From: Azonexus sp.
Lineage (GTDB): Bacteria; Pseudomonadota; Gammaproteobacteria; Burkholderiales; Rhodocyclaceae
Length of the DNA stretch: 64,000 nt
Direction of reading: 5' to 3'
NCBI GenBank assembly: GCA_017983615.1
Contig: JAGOBB010000008.1
Location: 30,728 to 94,727 of the forward strand
Under the pieces are notes generated by a model. That model was not told the origin of the DNA. It searched no databases and was given only the letters and a program-made list of their open reading frames with translations. Position numbers and translations under genes: made by a program. Below are positions 27,235-37,579 of this stretch, one piece after another (the first letter of the stretch is position 1; every line of letters starts with the position of its first letter).

Positions 27235-28680
27235 TTATGCCGTACCTCCCACCGTCAGTCCATCAATCCGCAGGGTCGGCTGACCGACGCCAACCGGCAC
27301 GCTCTGTCCGTCCTTGCCGCAGGTGCCGACGCCCGGATCGAGCTTGAGGTCGTTGCCGATCATCGACACACGGGTCAGCGCATCCGGACCGTTGCCGATC
27401 AGCGTGGCGCCCTTGATCGGGCGGGTAACCTTGCCGTCTTCGATCAGGTAGGCCTCGCTCATCGAGAACACAAACTTGCCGCTGGTGATGTCGACCTGTC
27501 CGCCACCGAAGTTGGCCGCGTAGATGCCCTTCTTGACCGACTTGATGATCTCCTGCGGATCGTGCTCGCCGGCCAGCATCATGGTGTTGGTCATGCGCGG
27601 CAGCGGCAGGTGGGCGAAGGATTCGCGACGCCCGTTACCGGTCGGCGCGACGCCCATCAGACGGGCATTCAGGCTGTCCTGCATGTAGCCCTTGAGGATG
27701 CCGTCCTCGATCAGCACATTGCGCTGGGTCGGATTGCCTTCGTCGTCGATGTTCAGGGAACCGCGCCGGTCGGCGATGGTGCCGTCGTCGATCACGGTGA
27801 CGCCCTTGGCCGCGACGCGCTGGCCGAGGCGGCCGCTGAAGGCGGAACTGCCCTTGCGGTTGAAGTCGCCTTCCAGCCCGTGGCCGACCGCTTCGTGCAA
27901 CAGGATGCCCGGCCAGCCGGAAGCCAGAACGACGGTCATCTGTCCGGCCGGCGCCGGATCGGCATGGAGGTTGGTGATCGCCTGATGGACGGCTTCCTTG
28001 GCATAGCGCTGGAGGATCTCATCGTCGAAATAGCCGAAGTCGAAACGCCCGCCGCCGCCGGAACCGCCCTGTTCGCGCTTGCCGTTCTCCTCGACGATGA
28101 CCGATACCGAGCAGCGGACCAGCGGCCGGATGTCGGCGGCCAGCCGGCCATCGGAACCGGCAACGAGGACCACCTCGTATTCGCCGGCCAGCGAGGCCAT
28201 GACCTGCACGACCCGCGAGTCGAGCGCGCGGGCAAAACCTTCCAGGCGCTCGAGCAGCTTGACCTTGGCGTCGGCCGGCAGCGAGGCGATCGGGTCATGC
28301 GGCACGTAGAGTGCATTTGCTACGGTCGAAGGCAAAAATTGCCCAAAACCGGGATTTTGTCCGAGTGCACCGATGGCCCGCACGGCGTTGGCAGCATCCC
28401 CCAGCGCCCGCGCACTGATGTCGTCGGAGTAGGCAAAGGCAGTCTTTTCGCCGGACAGGGCACGGACACCGACGCCCTGGTCGATGTTGAAGCTGCCCGA
28501 CTTGACGATGCCTTCGTCGAGACTCCAGGCCTCGGAACGGGAATACTGGAAATAGAGGTCGGCATAGTCGACCTGATGCGTCAGTATCTGGCCGAAAGTC
28601 CGCGACAGGTCGCCCTCGGTCAGCGAGAAAGGGGCCAGCAGCAGGGATTCGGCTTGCGCCAGTGCGCTGTTCGGATTCAT
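27235..28680 (-). CDS. tldD: Metalloprotease subunit TldD
   Basis: 481 residues from ATG 28680; the open frame extends upstream into the nitrilase gene. TldD, with PmbA/TldE, cleaves small peptides such as microcin B17 leader and CcdA. Zinc motif [11 protein letters not shown] at 262-272, then the C-terminal beta-rich part with [18 protein letters not shown]. pmbA is not in the window. It follows nitrilase-yhdP as in many betaproteobacteria. Motif site 8 lies within it, read as PSTVANAL. Confidence 0.95.
   Translation of the reverse strand: MNPNSALAQAESLLLAPFSLTEGDLSRTFGQILTHQVDYADLYFQYSRSEAWSLDEGIVKSGSFNIDQGVGVRALSGEKTAFAYSDDISARALGDAANAVRAIGALGQNPGFGQFLPSTVANALYVPHDPIASLPADAKVKLLERLEGFARALDSRVVQVMASLAGEYEVVLVAGSDGRLAADIRPLVRCSVSVIVEENGKREQGGSGGGGRFDFGYFDDEILQRYAKEAVHQAITNLHADPAPAGQMTVVLASGWPGILLHEAVGHGLEGDFNRKGSSAFSGRLGQRVAAKGVTVIDDGTIADRRGSLNIDDEGNPTQRNVLIEDGILKGYMQDSLNARLMGVAPTGNGRRESFAHLPLPRMTNTMMLAGEHDPQEIIKSVKKGIYAANFGGGQVDITSGKFVFSMSEAYLIEDGKVTRPIKGATLIGNGPDALTRVSMIGNDLKLDPGVGTCGKDGQSVPVGVGQPTLRIDGLTVGGTA
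28315..28348 (+). repeat. Candidate uptake-signal motif, site 8 (core variant)
   Basis: Inside tldD. ATTTGCTACGGTCG, five bases, A5, four-to-six bases, A4; both tracts present. Confidence 0.75.
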
Positions 28681-28690
28681 TGAAACTCCA

Positions 28691-29500
28691 TCAAAGTTTG
28701 CGGTGGGCAAGAGCCGGCAGACTCTCGCGAATTTCGGCGATACGGTCGTGGTCGAGGTCGGCGATGACAACGCCCGGCCCCTTCAGCTTGCGGTCAAGGA
28801 TTTCTCCCCACGGGTCGATGATCATGCTGTTGCCGTGGGTCAGGCGGCCGTTTTCATGGCGCCCGCCCTGTCCGACAGCAAGAAGATAGCACTGGTTCTC
28901 GATGGCCCGGGCGCGAAGCAGGATTTCCCAGTGCGCCCGGCCCGTCGTTTCTGTGAAGGCGGCCGGCACCAGGATCAGGTCGACCGGCGCCAGCGCCCGG
29001 TACAACTCGGGAAAGCGCAGGTCGTAGCAGATCGACAGGGCGACCTTGCCGAACGGCGTGTCGACCGCGACCAGTTGATTGCCCGGCTCGATGAATGCGG
29101 CCTCGTCGTAGGCTTCGTCGCCCTTTTTGAAGCCGAACAGATGCACCTTGTCGTAGCGCGCCACGCATTCGCCGGCCGGATTGTAGGCGAGGCTGGCATT
29201 GCGCATCTTGTCGGGCGCATCGGCCGTCAGCGGCAGGGAGCCGGCAAATATCCAGATGCCGTGGCGGCGCGCCGTCGCCGCCAGCCAGTCCTGGACCGGC
29301 CCCTGGCCGAAGTCCTCGCGGGCCCGCACACGATCTGTGTCGGCGGCGCCGATGATCGGAAAATACTCGGGCAAAACGACCAGTTGCGCGCCCTGCCCCA
29401 CAGCTTCTGCAATCAAGTGACCGGCCGTTGCCAGGTTGTCGGCAACACGCGGCCCGGAAACCATTTGCAACGCAGCGATGCGGCAGTTCTGCTTGGTCAC
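28691..29500 (-). CDS. Carbon-nitrogen hydrolase (Nit/omega-amidase type)
   Basis: 269 residues, cytosolic. Catalytic triad of nitrilase-superfamily amidases is visible: Glu in VLPEYFPI, Lys in [15 protein letters not shown] and Cys in [14 protein letters not shown]. Typical Nit1/Nit2 amidases remove deaminated glutathione or omega-amides. Its ATG overlaps the end of yhdP (four bases), so they form an operon yhdP-nit-tldD. Confidence 0.88.
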   Translation of the reverse strand: MTKQNCRIAALQMVSGPRVADNLATAGHLIAEAVGQGAQLVVLPEYFPIIGAADTDRVRAREDFGQGPVQDWLAATARRHGIWIFAGSLPLTADAPDKMRNASLAYNPAGECVARYDKVHLFGFKKGDEAYDEAAFIEPGNQLVAVDTPFGKVALSICYDLRFPELYRALAPVDLILVPAAFTETTGRAHWEILLRARAIENQCYLLAVGQGGRHENGRLTHGNSMIIDPWGEILDRKLKGPGVVIADLDHDRIAEIRESLPALAHRKL

Positions 29501-32500
29501 GGCTTGCTCTCCTTTTCGGTATCGGCCGGCGGACTGAGCTCCTGAACGGACTCACCGGCCTTGTTGACCAGAGGGTCGGCCCAGGTGCCGGTGACATGAT
29601 AGCGGTAGCTGAACAGACGGTTGAGCGGCTTCTTGAGCACGGTATTGGCGACCAGCGCAGCAGCACCGACCACCGGGTTGATCAATGCCGCAGTGCCAAC
29701 GGCCGCCAACCCGCCAAGCTCAGGCCGGACCACCACCTGAAGATCCTGCGTCTCGGCCTTGAGATCGGTTTCGCCCTGCATTTCAACCTGCGCCGCCGGG
29801 CCATAGATGCGCAGCGGCTCGGTCGTCCGCATAACGCCTTTCCGGACGGAGAGCTTGCCCTCGATACTGTCAAACGCCAGCCCGTCGCTGAAGATGTCGC
29901 GGAAATCGAGCGTCAGGCGTCGTGGCAGGGATTGCAGCGAGATCAACCCGAGCAGCTTGCCGACCCCGGGCTCCAGCTTGTTGAACTGGCCCTTTTCGGC
30001 CTCGACCGACATCTGGCCGCTCAACGAAGGGTAATGAATACTGGTCAGCGGTCCATTCCACTGCAAACCACCGACCAGCTTGGCACTGCCGCGGCGAACC
30101 GCATCGACGTAGCCAAGACGGCCAAGCAGTTTGCCGGCGTCCTTGGCCGTCAATTCGAAATCCAGTTTCGTCTGGTGATTGCCGACATTGATCCAGACCC
30201 CCTTGCCTTTCAGACCGCCATCCGGATTCTGCAGGCTGAGTGCATCGAGATTCCAGGCGCCTTTTTCGTTGCGCGCTTTCAATTCGAGTTTGCCCAGCGC
30301 CATGTCGCCCAACTGGAAATCCTCGACCACCAGATTCATTCCAGGCAGCGTATTGATCAACGATGTGGACACCCCACCCGCCTCCGCGGCGGGACGGATC
30401 GTCAGGCGCTTGAAATTTCCCTCGATCCAGCCTTCGCCGGCGCTGCGCCAAAATACGTCGCCCACCGCCTCGCGCGTGTTAAGAGCGATCTGCCAGCCTC
30501 CATCGCGCGGCCGCAGGCTGACGTCAACCTGGTTGTAGTCACGTTCAAAAAGGCGCAGCACGGGGGTTTTCAACGTAACGACATTAAGCGCCAGACCGTT
30601 GCCATCACCGTTGGTTGCGCCATCCGGCAAGAAGTTTCGCCAGGCATCGGCATCGATGCTCGGCGTAGCGACCCGCACGGCCAGCCCCTTTTCCGGCAGG
30701 CGCAATTCGCCATCGCCGACCGCGAAGACAGCCCGCTCCCAGTTCTCCTGACGCCTGACGACCAGCCCCTGGGCGACCTTGCCGAGCGTGATCCGGTACT
30801 GTTCGCGCGTCGCGTCGGGCGCGGTGCGCTCGATGCGCAGCGGCAGCGGCGTCGTCGCCGTCTTGTTCAGCGGATCGGGCAACGGCGAACTGATGCCGAG
30901 CAGGTTGGATTCGACAACGACATCGGCGTTGCGCTTGCGGATGGCGATGTCGGCCTTCCAGTCGGCGCTACCGCTCAGGTGGTTGATCAGCGGCCAGCCG
31001 AAGTGACGGCTGACCTCACCGATGCTGGCCGTCCCGGAGGCCTGCACCCCGACCTTGTCGCCAGTGCTCTTGACCAAGACCTTGAGCGGTCCGCCAAAGG
31101 CGCGGCCGTTGATATCCTGCCCGGCCACCGTGCTCTCGGTCAGCAACAGCCGGCCATTCACCTGCGTCAACGGCGGCAGGCCGGCCACTGGCTGCAACTG
31201 GTTATTCAGGAAGCGATAGTCGCCACGCAGCTTGGTGTCGTTGGCATGGCGCAACGGGATATCGAGCTCCAGGTTCAGGCTGCCGTTGCCGTTCGCCTTC
31301 ATGCCATCGGTAAAACGGTCGATGGTCTCGGCCACCGGGCTTTGCTCGATGAAGCGCAGGAACTCGCTGGTCGGCCCCTGGGCCACGCCGCGGACGAACA
31401 GCATTTCCTCGAACGACTCGAAATCCGGCAGCTCGACCGTCACCCCCGACAGGCTCGCCCCGAAAATCCGTCCCTTGCTGGCGGCGATCTTCATGCCGAT
31501 GCCGAAGGTCATGTCGGCATCGATCTCGTCGATGGTCGGCCAGCCCGCGGCGTAATCGACCTTGGCGCCGGCCGCCTTGGCAGTCACGATGAACTGGCCG
31601 CTCTTGCCGTCGCGGAACGGAAAGTCCTTGAGGTTTCCCTTGAGCACCAGGCGACCGTCATAGCCACGGCCGCCAACGATACCGCGCCGGATCCAGGCCC
31701 GTGCCGTGGCGTTAACCGCATGCGGCATGTAGCGCCAGACCGCCCGCCCGTCGGCTTTCTCGATACCGGCGGTCAGGTCGATTTCGCCCGGCCCGTCGCC
31801 TGTGAAGCGATAGCTGCCCTGGGCCGATCCCGTCGCGTCCGGGCCGGAAAACTCCAGCCGCTGCAATTTGATGTCGATGGCCTCTGGTGAATTCTTCCAG
31901 GTCGCCCGCGCCTTCAGGGTATCCAGCGCGATGTCGGGCTCGGGAAAGACGGCCGGCAGCGACAGGCTCGCCGTGGCGCCGTCGAGCCCCAGTTCGCCGC
32001 CCTTCTCGGTCAGATCGACCTGCCCGGACAATCCACTGGCCCCGGGAAAATAGCCGCCGGCCTCGATCCCCAGCCCCTGAAATCCGGCCTTCAGGCTATA
32101 GCGCTTGAGCACCTCATCGTCCAGCACCCAGCTGGCGCGCAGCTCGAAAATTCGCCCCTGCGGCCGATGTTTCAGCAGCAACTCCCGGCTGCGCTCGTCC
32201 AGCGGCATGTAGGAGGCCAGCTTGGCCAGCACCGACAGATCGAGCAAATTGGCACTTGAATTGCCATGGACCGTAGCATTCTGCGGATTCTGTCGCCATT
32301 CGAGCTGGAAATCGGTCGGCGCGATCCGAATGCCATCCTGGGTCAACAATTCCACCTTGCGCCCGGCCAGCGCCCATTCGTCGGCCTTGTAGCGTGCCTC
32401 CAGGCGACCGCGCATGCTGGCCAGATCGAGTTCGGGCAACTTGCGGCCGAGGCGCAGACGCAATTCCTCCAGCGCCACGTCGGCCGTCAGCGTACCGGCG

Positions 32501-33393
32501 CCATCGTCCAGATCGCCCCAAATGCGCAAGGCGCCACGCCCCTGCGGCAGATGCACCGGATAGTCCACCCAGGCTCGCCAGCCGGCCAGATCGGCATAAT
32601 CCAGCTCGACAAAAATCTTTCCTGACAGGTGCTCCAGCGCGTCGCCCAGATCGCCCTTGACCTCACCGCGGATGTCGATCCGCGATGCAAGATTATCCGG
32701 CGGCGCCGCGGACAGGCCGAAACGATGCCGCCGACCGCTATTGTCCAGCGCCAGCTGGAGATCCTCGAGGACCAGCGGCGGTGCGTTGCGCAGCCGGTCT
32801 TCCCAGACGACGGTCGCATCGCGGATGCGAATGCGCTTCTGTTCCAGCACCCACTCGGCAAAGGCCGGATCGCCCTCTGCCTCGGCCGACACGCCGGCCA
32901 CCGTGATCTTGCCGTTGGTCTCGCGGCGAACACGCAGCACCGGGCCGTCAAAGGCGAGCAGCGCCAGCGTCGGACGCAGGCGCCAAAGCGTCTGCCAGGA
33001 CAGTACGCCCTCGACCCGCGTCAACGAAAAGGCCGGCACGCCGTGGCGATCTTCAACCACCACGTCATCGAGCACCAGATCCGGGTTCAGCCCCCGCCAA
33101 CGCGCCTCAAGGCGCCCAATCCTGACCGGTTGCCCGACGGCCTTGCTCGCCGCCTGCTCGACCGCGCTCCGGTATTCGCCGATTTTGGGCAGTACCGCGA
33201 AGCGCAGCGTCAGCAGCAGGATCACAAACACTAACCAGGCGCCGAACAGCCCCCAGCCCAGCAGCCGGATGCCGCGAGCGACCGCGGGCCGGGCCAGCAC
33301 GGGCCACAAAAAATGCAAGCGGTGATAGAGCGCAACGCGAACCTCCGGTGGAATCACCGGGGATTGCTGGCTTTTTGGCTCATTCACGGGCAA
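29497..33393 (-). CDS. yhdP: YhdP/TIGR02099-type AsmA-family protein
   Basis: 1298 residues. One N-terminal membrane helix (about 45-65) and a very long periplasmic region of beta-sheet repeats (DUF3971 and AsmA_2 segments, e.g. LLGRLGYVDAVRRGSAKLVGG). Current work on YhdP, TamB and YdbH shows such proteins bridge the envelope and move phospholipids to the outer membrane (established for E. coli); the function here is by homology. Divergent from glnE, which starts 93 bases away. Motif site 9 (encoding NATVHG) is in it. Confidence 0.88.
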   Translation of the reverse strand: MPVNEPKSQQSPVIPPEVRVALYHRLHFLWPVLARPAVARGIRLLGWGLFGAWLVFVILLLTLRFAVLPKIGEYRSAVEQAASKAVGQPVRIGRLEARWRGLNPDLVLDDVVVEDRHGVPAFSLTRVEGVLSWQTLWRLRPTLALLAFDGPVLRVRRETNGKITVAGVSAEAEGDPAFAEWVLEQKRIRIRDATVVWEDRLRNAPPLVLEDLQLALDNSGRRHRFGLSAAPPDNLASRIDIRGEVKGDLGDALEHLSGKIFVELDYADLAGWRAWVDYPVHLPQGRGALRIWGDLDDGAGTLTADVALEELRLRLGRKLPELDLASMRGRLEARYKADEWALAGRKVELLTQDGIRIAPTDFQLEWRQNPQNATVHGNSSANLLDLSVLAKLASYMPLDERSRELLLKHRPQGRIFELRASWVLDDEVLKRYSLKAGFQGLGIEAGGYFPGASGLSGQVDLTEKGGELGLDGATASLSLPAVFPEPDIALDTLKARATWKNSPEAIDIKLQRLEFSGPDATGSAQGSYRFTGDGPGEIDLTAGIEKADGRAVWRYMPHAVNATARAWIRRGIVGGRGYDGRLVLKGNLKDFPFRDGKSGQFIVTAKAAGAKVDYAAGWPTIDEIDADMTFGIGMKIAASKGRIFGASLSGVTVELPDFESFEEMLFVRGVAQGPTSEFLRFIEQSPVAETIDRFTDGMKANGNGSLNLELDIPLRHANDTKLRGDYRFLNNQLQPVAGLPPLTQVNGRLLLTESTVAGQDINGRAFGGPLKVLVKSTGDKVGVQASGTASIGEVSRHFGWPLINHLSGSADWKADIAIRKRNADVVVESNLLGISSPLPDPLNKTATTPLPLRIERTAPDATREQYRITLGKVAQGLVVRRQENWERAVFAVGDGELRLPEKGLAVRVATPSIDADAWRNFLPDGATNGDGNGLALNVVTLKTPVLRLFERDYNQVDVSLRPRDGGWQIALNTREAVGDVFWRSAGEGWIEGNFKRLTIRPAAEAGGVSTSLINTLPGMNLVVEDFQLGDMALGKLELKARNEKGAWNLDALSLQNPDGGLKGKGVWINVGNHQTKLDFELTAKDAGKLLGRLGYVDAVRRGSAKLVGGLQWNGPLTSIHYPSLSGQMSVEAEKGQFNKLEPGVGKLLGLISLQSLPRRLTLDFRDIFSDGLAFDSIEGKLSVRKGVMRTTEPLRIYGPAAQVEMQGETDLKAETQDLQVVVRPELGGLAAVGTAALINPVVGAAALVANTVLKKPLNRLFSYRYHVTGTWADPLVNKAGESVQELSPPADTEKESKP
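32244..32280 (-). repeat. Candidate uptake-signal motif, site 9 (core + weak tracts)
   Basis: Inside yhdP. Minus-strand AATGCTACGGTCC, then AATTCAA and AATTTG tracts at the usual spacing. Confidence 0.65.
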
Positions 33394-33486
33394 TTCCGCT
33401 TTGCCTTGGGGGAGAATAGGTCACTACAATCGACTATCAGCAAAACCTCTATTCTACCTTTTCGGCCATTCGGCCGACCGAAGATC

Positions 33487-36183
33487 ATGGACACCACTCT
33501 CGACCCCCGCTGGCAAAACGCACTTGCCCACAGCCGCTATGTCGCCCAGTTGCTGCAGGCCCACCCGGAGCTGATTCCGGAACTGGCGGCCACCTGGCAG
33601 CAGCCACTCGGTGAAGACCTTCTGCTCGCACCGCTGCAACGCGAATTTGCCGACGATGAAGCAGTCCGTACCGCCCTGCGCCGTCTGCGCCAGCGCGCCA
33701 TGGCCCATATCACGCTACGTGATCTCTGCGGCCTCGCGCCGCTGGCCGAAGTCGTCGAGAGCATGACCCTGCTCGCCGACGTGACGACCAATTTCGCGCT
33801 CGACCACTACCATCGGCAACTCGTCGCCACGCACGGCGAACCGCTGGACAGCCAGGGCCGCCCGCAGCGCCTGTTGATCATCGGCATGGGCAAGCTGGGC
33901 GGGCGCGAGCTCAACGTTTCGTCCGACGTCGACTACATCTTCATCTACCCGGAAGACGGCGATACCGCCGGCCCGAAAAGCATCGAGAACTTCGATTTCT
34001 TCAACCGTCTCGGCAAGCGAATCATCGGCGCACTCGGCGACCTGACCGCCGACGGCCAGGTCTTCCGTGTCGACATGCGTCTTCGCCCGAACGGCGATTC
34101 CGGTCCGCTGGTCTGCTCGCTCGACGCGCTGGAAAATTATTTCATCACCCAGGGCCGCGAGTGGGAGCGCTACGCCTGGATCAAGGGTCGCACCATGAAC
34201 ACCGGCGACAACCTGCAACCGGCCTGGGTCACGGCCATGCAAAGCGTCGCCCGCCCCTTCGTCTTCCGCAAGTATCTCGATTTCGGCGCCATCAACGCCA
34301 TGCGCGACCTGCACGCACAAATCCGCCGCGAAGTGGCGCGCAAGGACATGCGCGACCACGTCAAGCTTGGCCCGGGCGGCATCCGCGAGATCGAGTTCAT
34401 CGCCCAGGTTTTCCAGCTGATCCGCGGCGGCCGCGACATGGCCCTGCAGATCAGGACGACGCTCTCCGTCCTCAAGCTGTTGGTCGAGCGTAAGCTGATC
34501 CCGGCCGAGACCGAGCAGGAGCTGCGCGAAGCCTATGTCTTCCTGCGCCGCCTCGAACACCGCCTGCAATACGTCGATGACAAGCAGACACACATGCTGC
34601 CGGTCGACAACGACGCGCGGCACACGATCGCCCTCAGCATGGACTTCCCCGACTGGCCGGCGATGCTGGCCGTACTGGACGACCACCGCAACAAGGTCAG
34701 CCGGCATTTTGAAGCTGTCTTCTCCGACCCTGAAGCCGGCGACCATCCGCTGACCGGGCTCTGGCAGGGCCAGATGGATGAGGAATCAGCGCTCGAAGCG
34801 CTTGGCAAGCTCAATTTCCGCCATCCCCACGAAGCCCTCACCCGTCTCGCCGAACTGCGCACCTCAAGCCGCTACCAGCAGCTGCCGGCCAGCAACCGCT
34901 CCCGCCTCGATGCCGTCGGGCCAAGGCTGATCGAAGCTGCCGGCGCGACCGGCGCTCCGGACACCACGCTGGTGCGCGGCCTCAATTTCCTCGAAGGCAT
35001 CGCCCGTCGCGGCTCCTATCTGGCACTGCTGCAGCAATACCCGATGGCCTTGCGGCGTGTCGCCGACATGGTCTGTGCCTCGAACTGGGCGGCCGAATAC
35101 CTGAATCGCCACCCACTCCTGCTCGACGAACTGCTCGACCCGCGCCTCTACGAGATCGCCACCAACTGGACGGGATTCCGCGAAAGCCTGCGCGAGAATC
35201 TGGCCCAGCACGCCGGCGACACCGAGCGTGAAATGGACATCCTGCGCGAAATGCACCACGCCCAGGTCTTCCGCCTGCTCGCCCAGGATCTCTCCGGCCT
35301 GCAGACCATCGAAAGCCTCTCCGACCACCTGACCGAACTGGCCGACACCATCGTCCAGGAAACCCTGCCACTGTGCTGGCAGACGATCAAGAAGCGGCAC
35401 TGCGAGACACCGAAATTCGCGGTCATCGGCTACGGCAAGATGGGCGGCAAGGAACTCGGCTATGCCTCCGACCTCGACCTCGTCTATCTGTTCGACGACG
35501 ACGCGATGGACGCAGAAGAGAACTACACTCGCCTCGGCCAGCGCCTCAATACTTGGCTGTCCAGCCAGACGCCGGCCGGCATCCTGTTCGAAACCGACCT
35601 GCGCCTGCGTCCGAATGGGGACTCGGGCCTGCTAGCCGTTTCAGTTGACGCCTTCCGCGACTACGAATTGAAGAACGCCTGGGTCTGGGAGCACCAGGCC
35701 CTGACCCGTGCCCGCTTCTGCGCTGGCGACCCTGCGGTCGGCGCCCGCTTCGAGGAAATTCGCGTCGAAATCCTGCGCCAGACGCGCGATCTCGCCAAGC
35801 TGAAGGAAGAGGTTGTCGCCATGCGACGCAAGATGATCGATGCGCATGCATCGAACAGCGACAGCGAATTCGGGCTCAAGCACGACCCGGGCGGTATCAT
35901 CGATGTCGAGTTCATCGTCCAGTACCTGATCCTTGCTTACTCGCACGGACATGCCAGCCTGACCGGCAATCTCGGCAATATCGCGCTGCTGCGCATGGCC
36001 GGCGAACTCGGCCTGATCGACATCGGGCTGGCCGAGTCGGCCGGCAACGCCTATCGCGAGTACCGGCGACTGCAACACGCCAAACGGCTATCGGCCACCC
36101 CGAAAGCGGCCATCCCGCGCGAAGGCATCGAGCCCCATATCGCAGCGGTCAGGAAACTTTGGGAGGCGGTTCTGGGCGCCTAG
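33487..36183 (+). CDS. glnE: Bifunctional glutamine synthetase adenylyltransferase/deadenylase
   Basis: 898 residues from ATG 33487; the longer frame has no ribosome site. Controls glutamine synthetase by adding or removing AMP in response to PII and glutamine. N-terminal adenylyl-removing nucleotidyltransferase (GMGKLGGRELNVSSDVDY, 133-150), regulatory helices, and C-terminal adenylyl-transferring domain (GYGKMGGKELGYASDLD, ~648-664). It stands alone, divergent from yhdP, as is usual in betaproteobacteria. Confidence 0.96.
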   Translation: MDTTLDPRWQNALAHSRYVAQLLQAHPELIPELAATWQQPLGEDLLLAPLQREFADDEAVRTALRRLRQRAMAHITLRDLCGLAPLAEVVESMTLLADVTTNFALDHYHRQLVATHGEPLDSQGRPQRLLIIGMGKLGGRELNVSSDVDYIFIYPEDGDTAGPKSIENFDFFNRLGKRIIGALGDLTADGQVFRVDMRLRPNGDSGPLVCSLDALENYFITQGREWERYAWIKGRTMNTGDNLQPAWVTAMQSVARPFVFRKYLDFGAINAMRDLHAQIRREVARKDMRDHVKLGPGGIREIEFIAQVFQLIRGGRDMALQIRTTLSVLKLLVERKLIPAETEQELREAYVFLRRLEHRLQYVDDKQTHMLPVDNDARHTIALSMDFPDWPAMLAVLDDHRNKVSRHFEAVFSDPEAGDHPLTGLWQGQMDEESALEALGKLNFRHPHEALTRLAELRTSSRYQQLPASNRSRLDAVGPRLIEAAGATGAPDTTLVRGLNFLEGIARRGSYLALLQQYPMALRRVADMVCASNWAAEYLNRHPLLLDELLDPRLYEIATNWTGFRESLRENLAQHAGDTEREMDILREMHHAQVFRLLAQDLSGLQTIESLSDHLTELADTIVQETLPLCWQTIKKRHCETPKFAVIGYGKMGGKELGYASDLDLVYLFDDDAMDAEENYTRLGQRLNTWLSSQTPAGILFETDLRLRPNGDSGLLAVSVDAFRDYELKNAWVWEHQALTRARFCAGDPAVGARFEEIRVEILRQTRDLAKLKEEVVAMRRKMIDAHASNSDSEFGLKHDPGGIIDVEFIVQYLILAYSHGHASLTGNLGNIALLRMAGELGLIDIGLAESAGNAYREYRRLQHAKRLSATPKAAIPREGIEPHIAAVRKLWEAVLGA

Positions 36184-36187
36184 GCGC

Positions 36188-36901
36188 TCAGCGGTCGTCG
36201 TCGCCCCGGCGGCCGGAACGTCGATTTTCCCGCTGCCGGTCGTCGCGACCGCGGCTCTCCGGCTCGGCGCGAGGCGGCGGTGCAGGCCGAACTTCGCGCT
36301 GCTGGCGCCCGGCATCCGGTGCCTGCCGACGCTCGTAGTCCCGTCTTGGCGGCTCAACCCTGGCCGGCGCCTGCGGTGCTCCGCCAAAGACCGGATGCAA
36401 GGTATGCGTATCCGTCTCGCCACGGTTCGGTGGCGGCGGTGCAGCTCGTTCCTGACGGTAGCCCGGCGCGGGCGGCGGGCGACGTTCGTCATAGCGGTCG
36501 TCATTGCGCGGGTAACGCCGCGGCTCGAGCGGCTCGGCCGGGGCCGAGTTTCCACCGAAGACAGGGTGCAAGGTACGGCCATCGGTTTCCTGCTCCCAGC
36601 GCCCGGGGCGCTGACGCCAGTGTCGACCATCCCGTTCCCAGCGCGGCTCTACCCAGCGATGTCCATGCCGCGGCGCATCCCAGCGTCCGGGGACCCAGAC
36701 ATGTTGATGCCCGCTCCAGTTCCAGTAGCCGCCGATCCAGACATAGCCTGCGACCGGCGCGTAGCCCGGATACTCGACGCGCGGGGGCGGCGGATCGACA
36801 TAGACCGGACCGTCATAGTAGGAGTAGGGCTCTGGGGTGACGACACAGCCTGCAAGCAGCAAAGCTGCAGCCAGTGCGGAAATGAACAATTGTTTTTTCA
36901 T
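36188..36901 (-). CDS. Lipoprotein with YXWXGXW repeats
   Basis: 237 residues with lipobox LAGC (Cys19). After the Pro-rich YDGPVYVDPPPP comes the YXWXGXW-type region (GYVWIGGYWNWSG, HVWVPGRW), then an Arg-rich tail with the octapeptide TLHPVFGG twice (about residues 115 and 172). The family is a common outer-membrane or periplasmic lipoprotein of unknown function, often upregulated under stress. Converges on glnE with only four bases between the stop codons. Confidence 0.75.
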   Translation of the reverse strand: MKKQLFISALAAALLLAGCVVTPEPYSYYDGPVYVDPPPPRVEYPGYAPVAGYVWIGGYWNWSGHQHVWVPGRWDAPRHGHRWVEPRWERDGRHWRQRPGRWEQETDGRTLHPVFGGNSAPAEPLEPRRYPRNDDRYDERRPPPAPGYRQERAAPPPPNRGETDTHTLHPVFGGAPQAPARVEPPRRDYERRQAPDAGRQQREVRPAPPPRAEPESRGRDDRQRENRRSGRRGDDDR

Positions 36902-37019
36902 GGCGATTGCCTTGATGGTGGTTGCCGTACCTAGGTTAACGCAGCGCCGAGGGTTTGGACATACCGTTTTCGCTGCCTGTTACGCAATGTTGCATTTCGG
37001 GCGGATTCGGCCCGCCAAT

Positions 37020-37046
37020 AAAAAAGCCGCCCGCAGGCGGCCTTGC
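37020..37046 (-). terminator. Terminator after mscL
   Basis: Read on the minus strand, a GCCGCC-TGCG-GGCGGC stem followed by a T6 run, 18 bases beyond the mscL stop. Confidence 0.8.
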
Positions 37047-37063
37047 AAACCCGGCATCGCGGC

Positions 37064-37489
37064 TTATTTCTTCAGCGAATCGCGAATCTCGCGCAGCAGC
37101 AGGACGTCTTCCGGGGTTGCCGGTGCTTCCTCCGGTGCCGCCGGCTCTTCGTTACGCAGACGATTCAATTGCTTGACCATCATGAAGATGATGAAAGCGA
37201 GGATGATGAAATTGACCACGATGGTCAGGAAGGAACCGTAGGCGAAAACCGGGATGCCGGCCTTCTTGAGGTCGGCCAGCGCAACCAGATTGCCCGGGTT
37301 GTCGCCGAGGATGACGAACAGGTTGGAGAAGTCGAGTTTGCCGACGACACGGCTGACCAGCGGCATGATCAGATCACCGACGATGGAGTCGACAATCTTT
37401 CCGAACGCGCCGCCGATGATGACGCCGACCGCCAGATCCATTGCATTGCCCTTGACCGCAAATTCCTTGAATTCCTGGACCATTCCCAT
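37064..37489 (-). CDS. mscL: Large-conductance mechanosensitive channel
   Basis: 141 residues. Pentameric inner-membrane tension-gated channel that vents solutes at hypo-osmotic shock. [33 protein letters not shown] is the N-terminal helix and pore-lining TM1, [23 protein letters not shown] is TM2, and the charged C-terminal bundle ([11 protein letters not shown]) closes it. Start ATG with GGAGAA upstream. Confidence 0.95.
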   Translation of the reverse strand: MGMVQEFKEFAVKGNAMDLAVGVIIGGAFGKIVDSIVGDLIMPLVSRVVGKLDFSNLFVILGDNPGNLVALADLKKAGIPVFAYGSFLTIVVNFIILAFIIFMMVKQLNRLRNEEPAAPEEAPATPEDVLLLREIRDSLKK

Positions 37490-37579
37490 GGGGTTCTCCT
37501 TTGATGTGTGATTTTGATGGGCGGATTATTCGCTTTGGCTAGCGGGCAGGTCAAGCAATTTTCATATTTTCAGGTTTCA

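Noticed and set aside
28734-28750. TACGGTCG near 28740 as another motif copy
   Set aside because: Only eight core bases match and there are no A/T tracts.
29428-31890. Plus-strand ORF of 820 codons
   Set aside because: Runs antisense through yhdP and the nitrilase; no protein features.
33452-33485. GGCCGACCGAAG near the glnE start as a nineteenth motif copy
   Set aside because: Lacks the invariant 10-mer (TAG replaced by AAG and the flank diverges).
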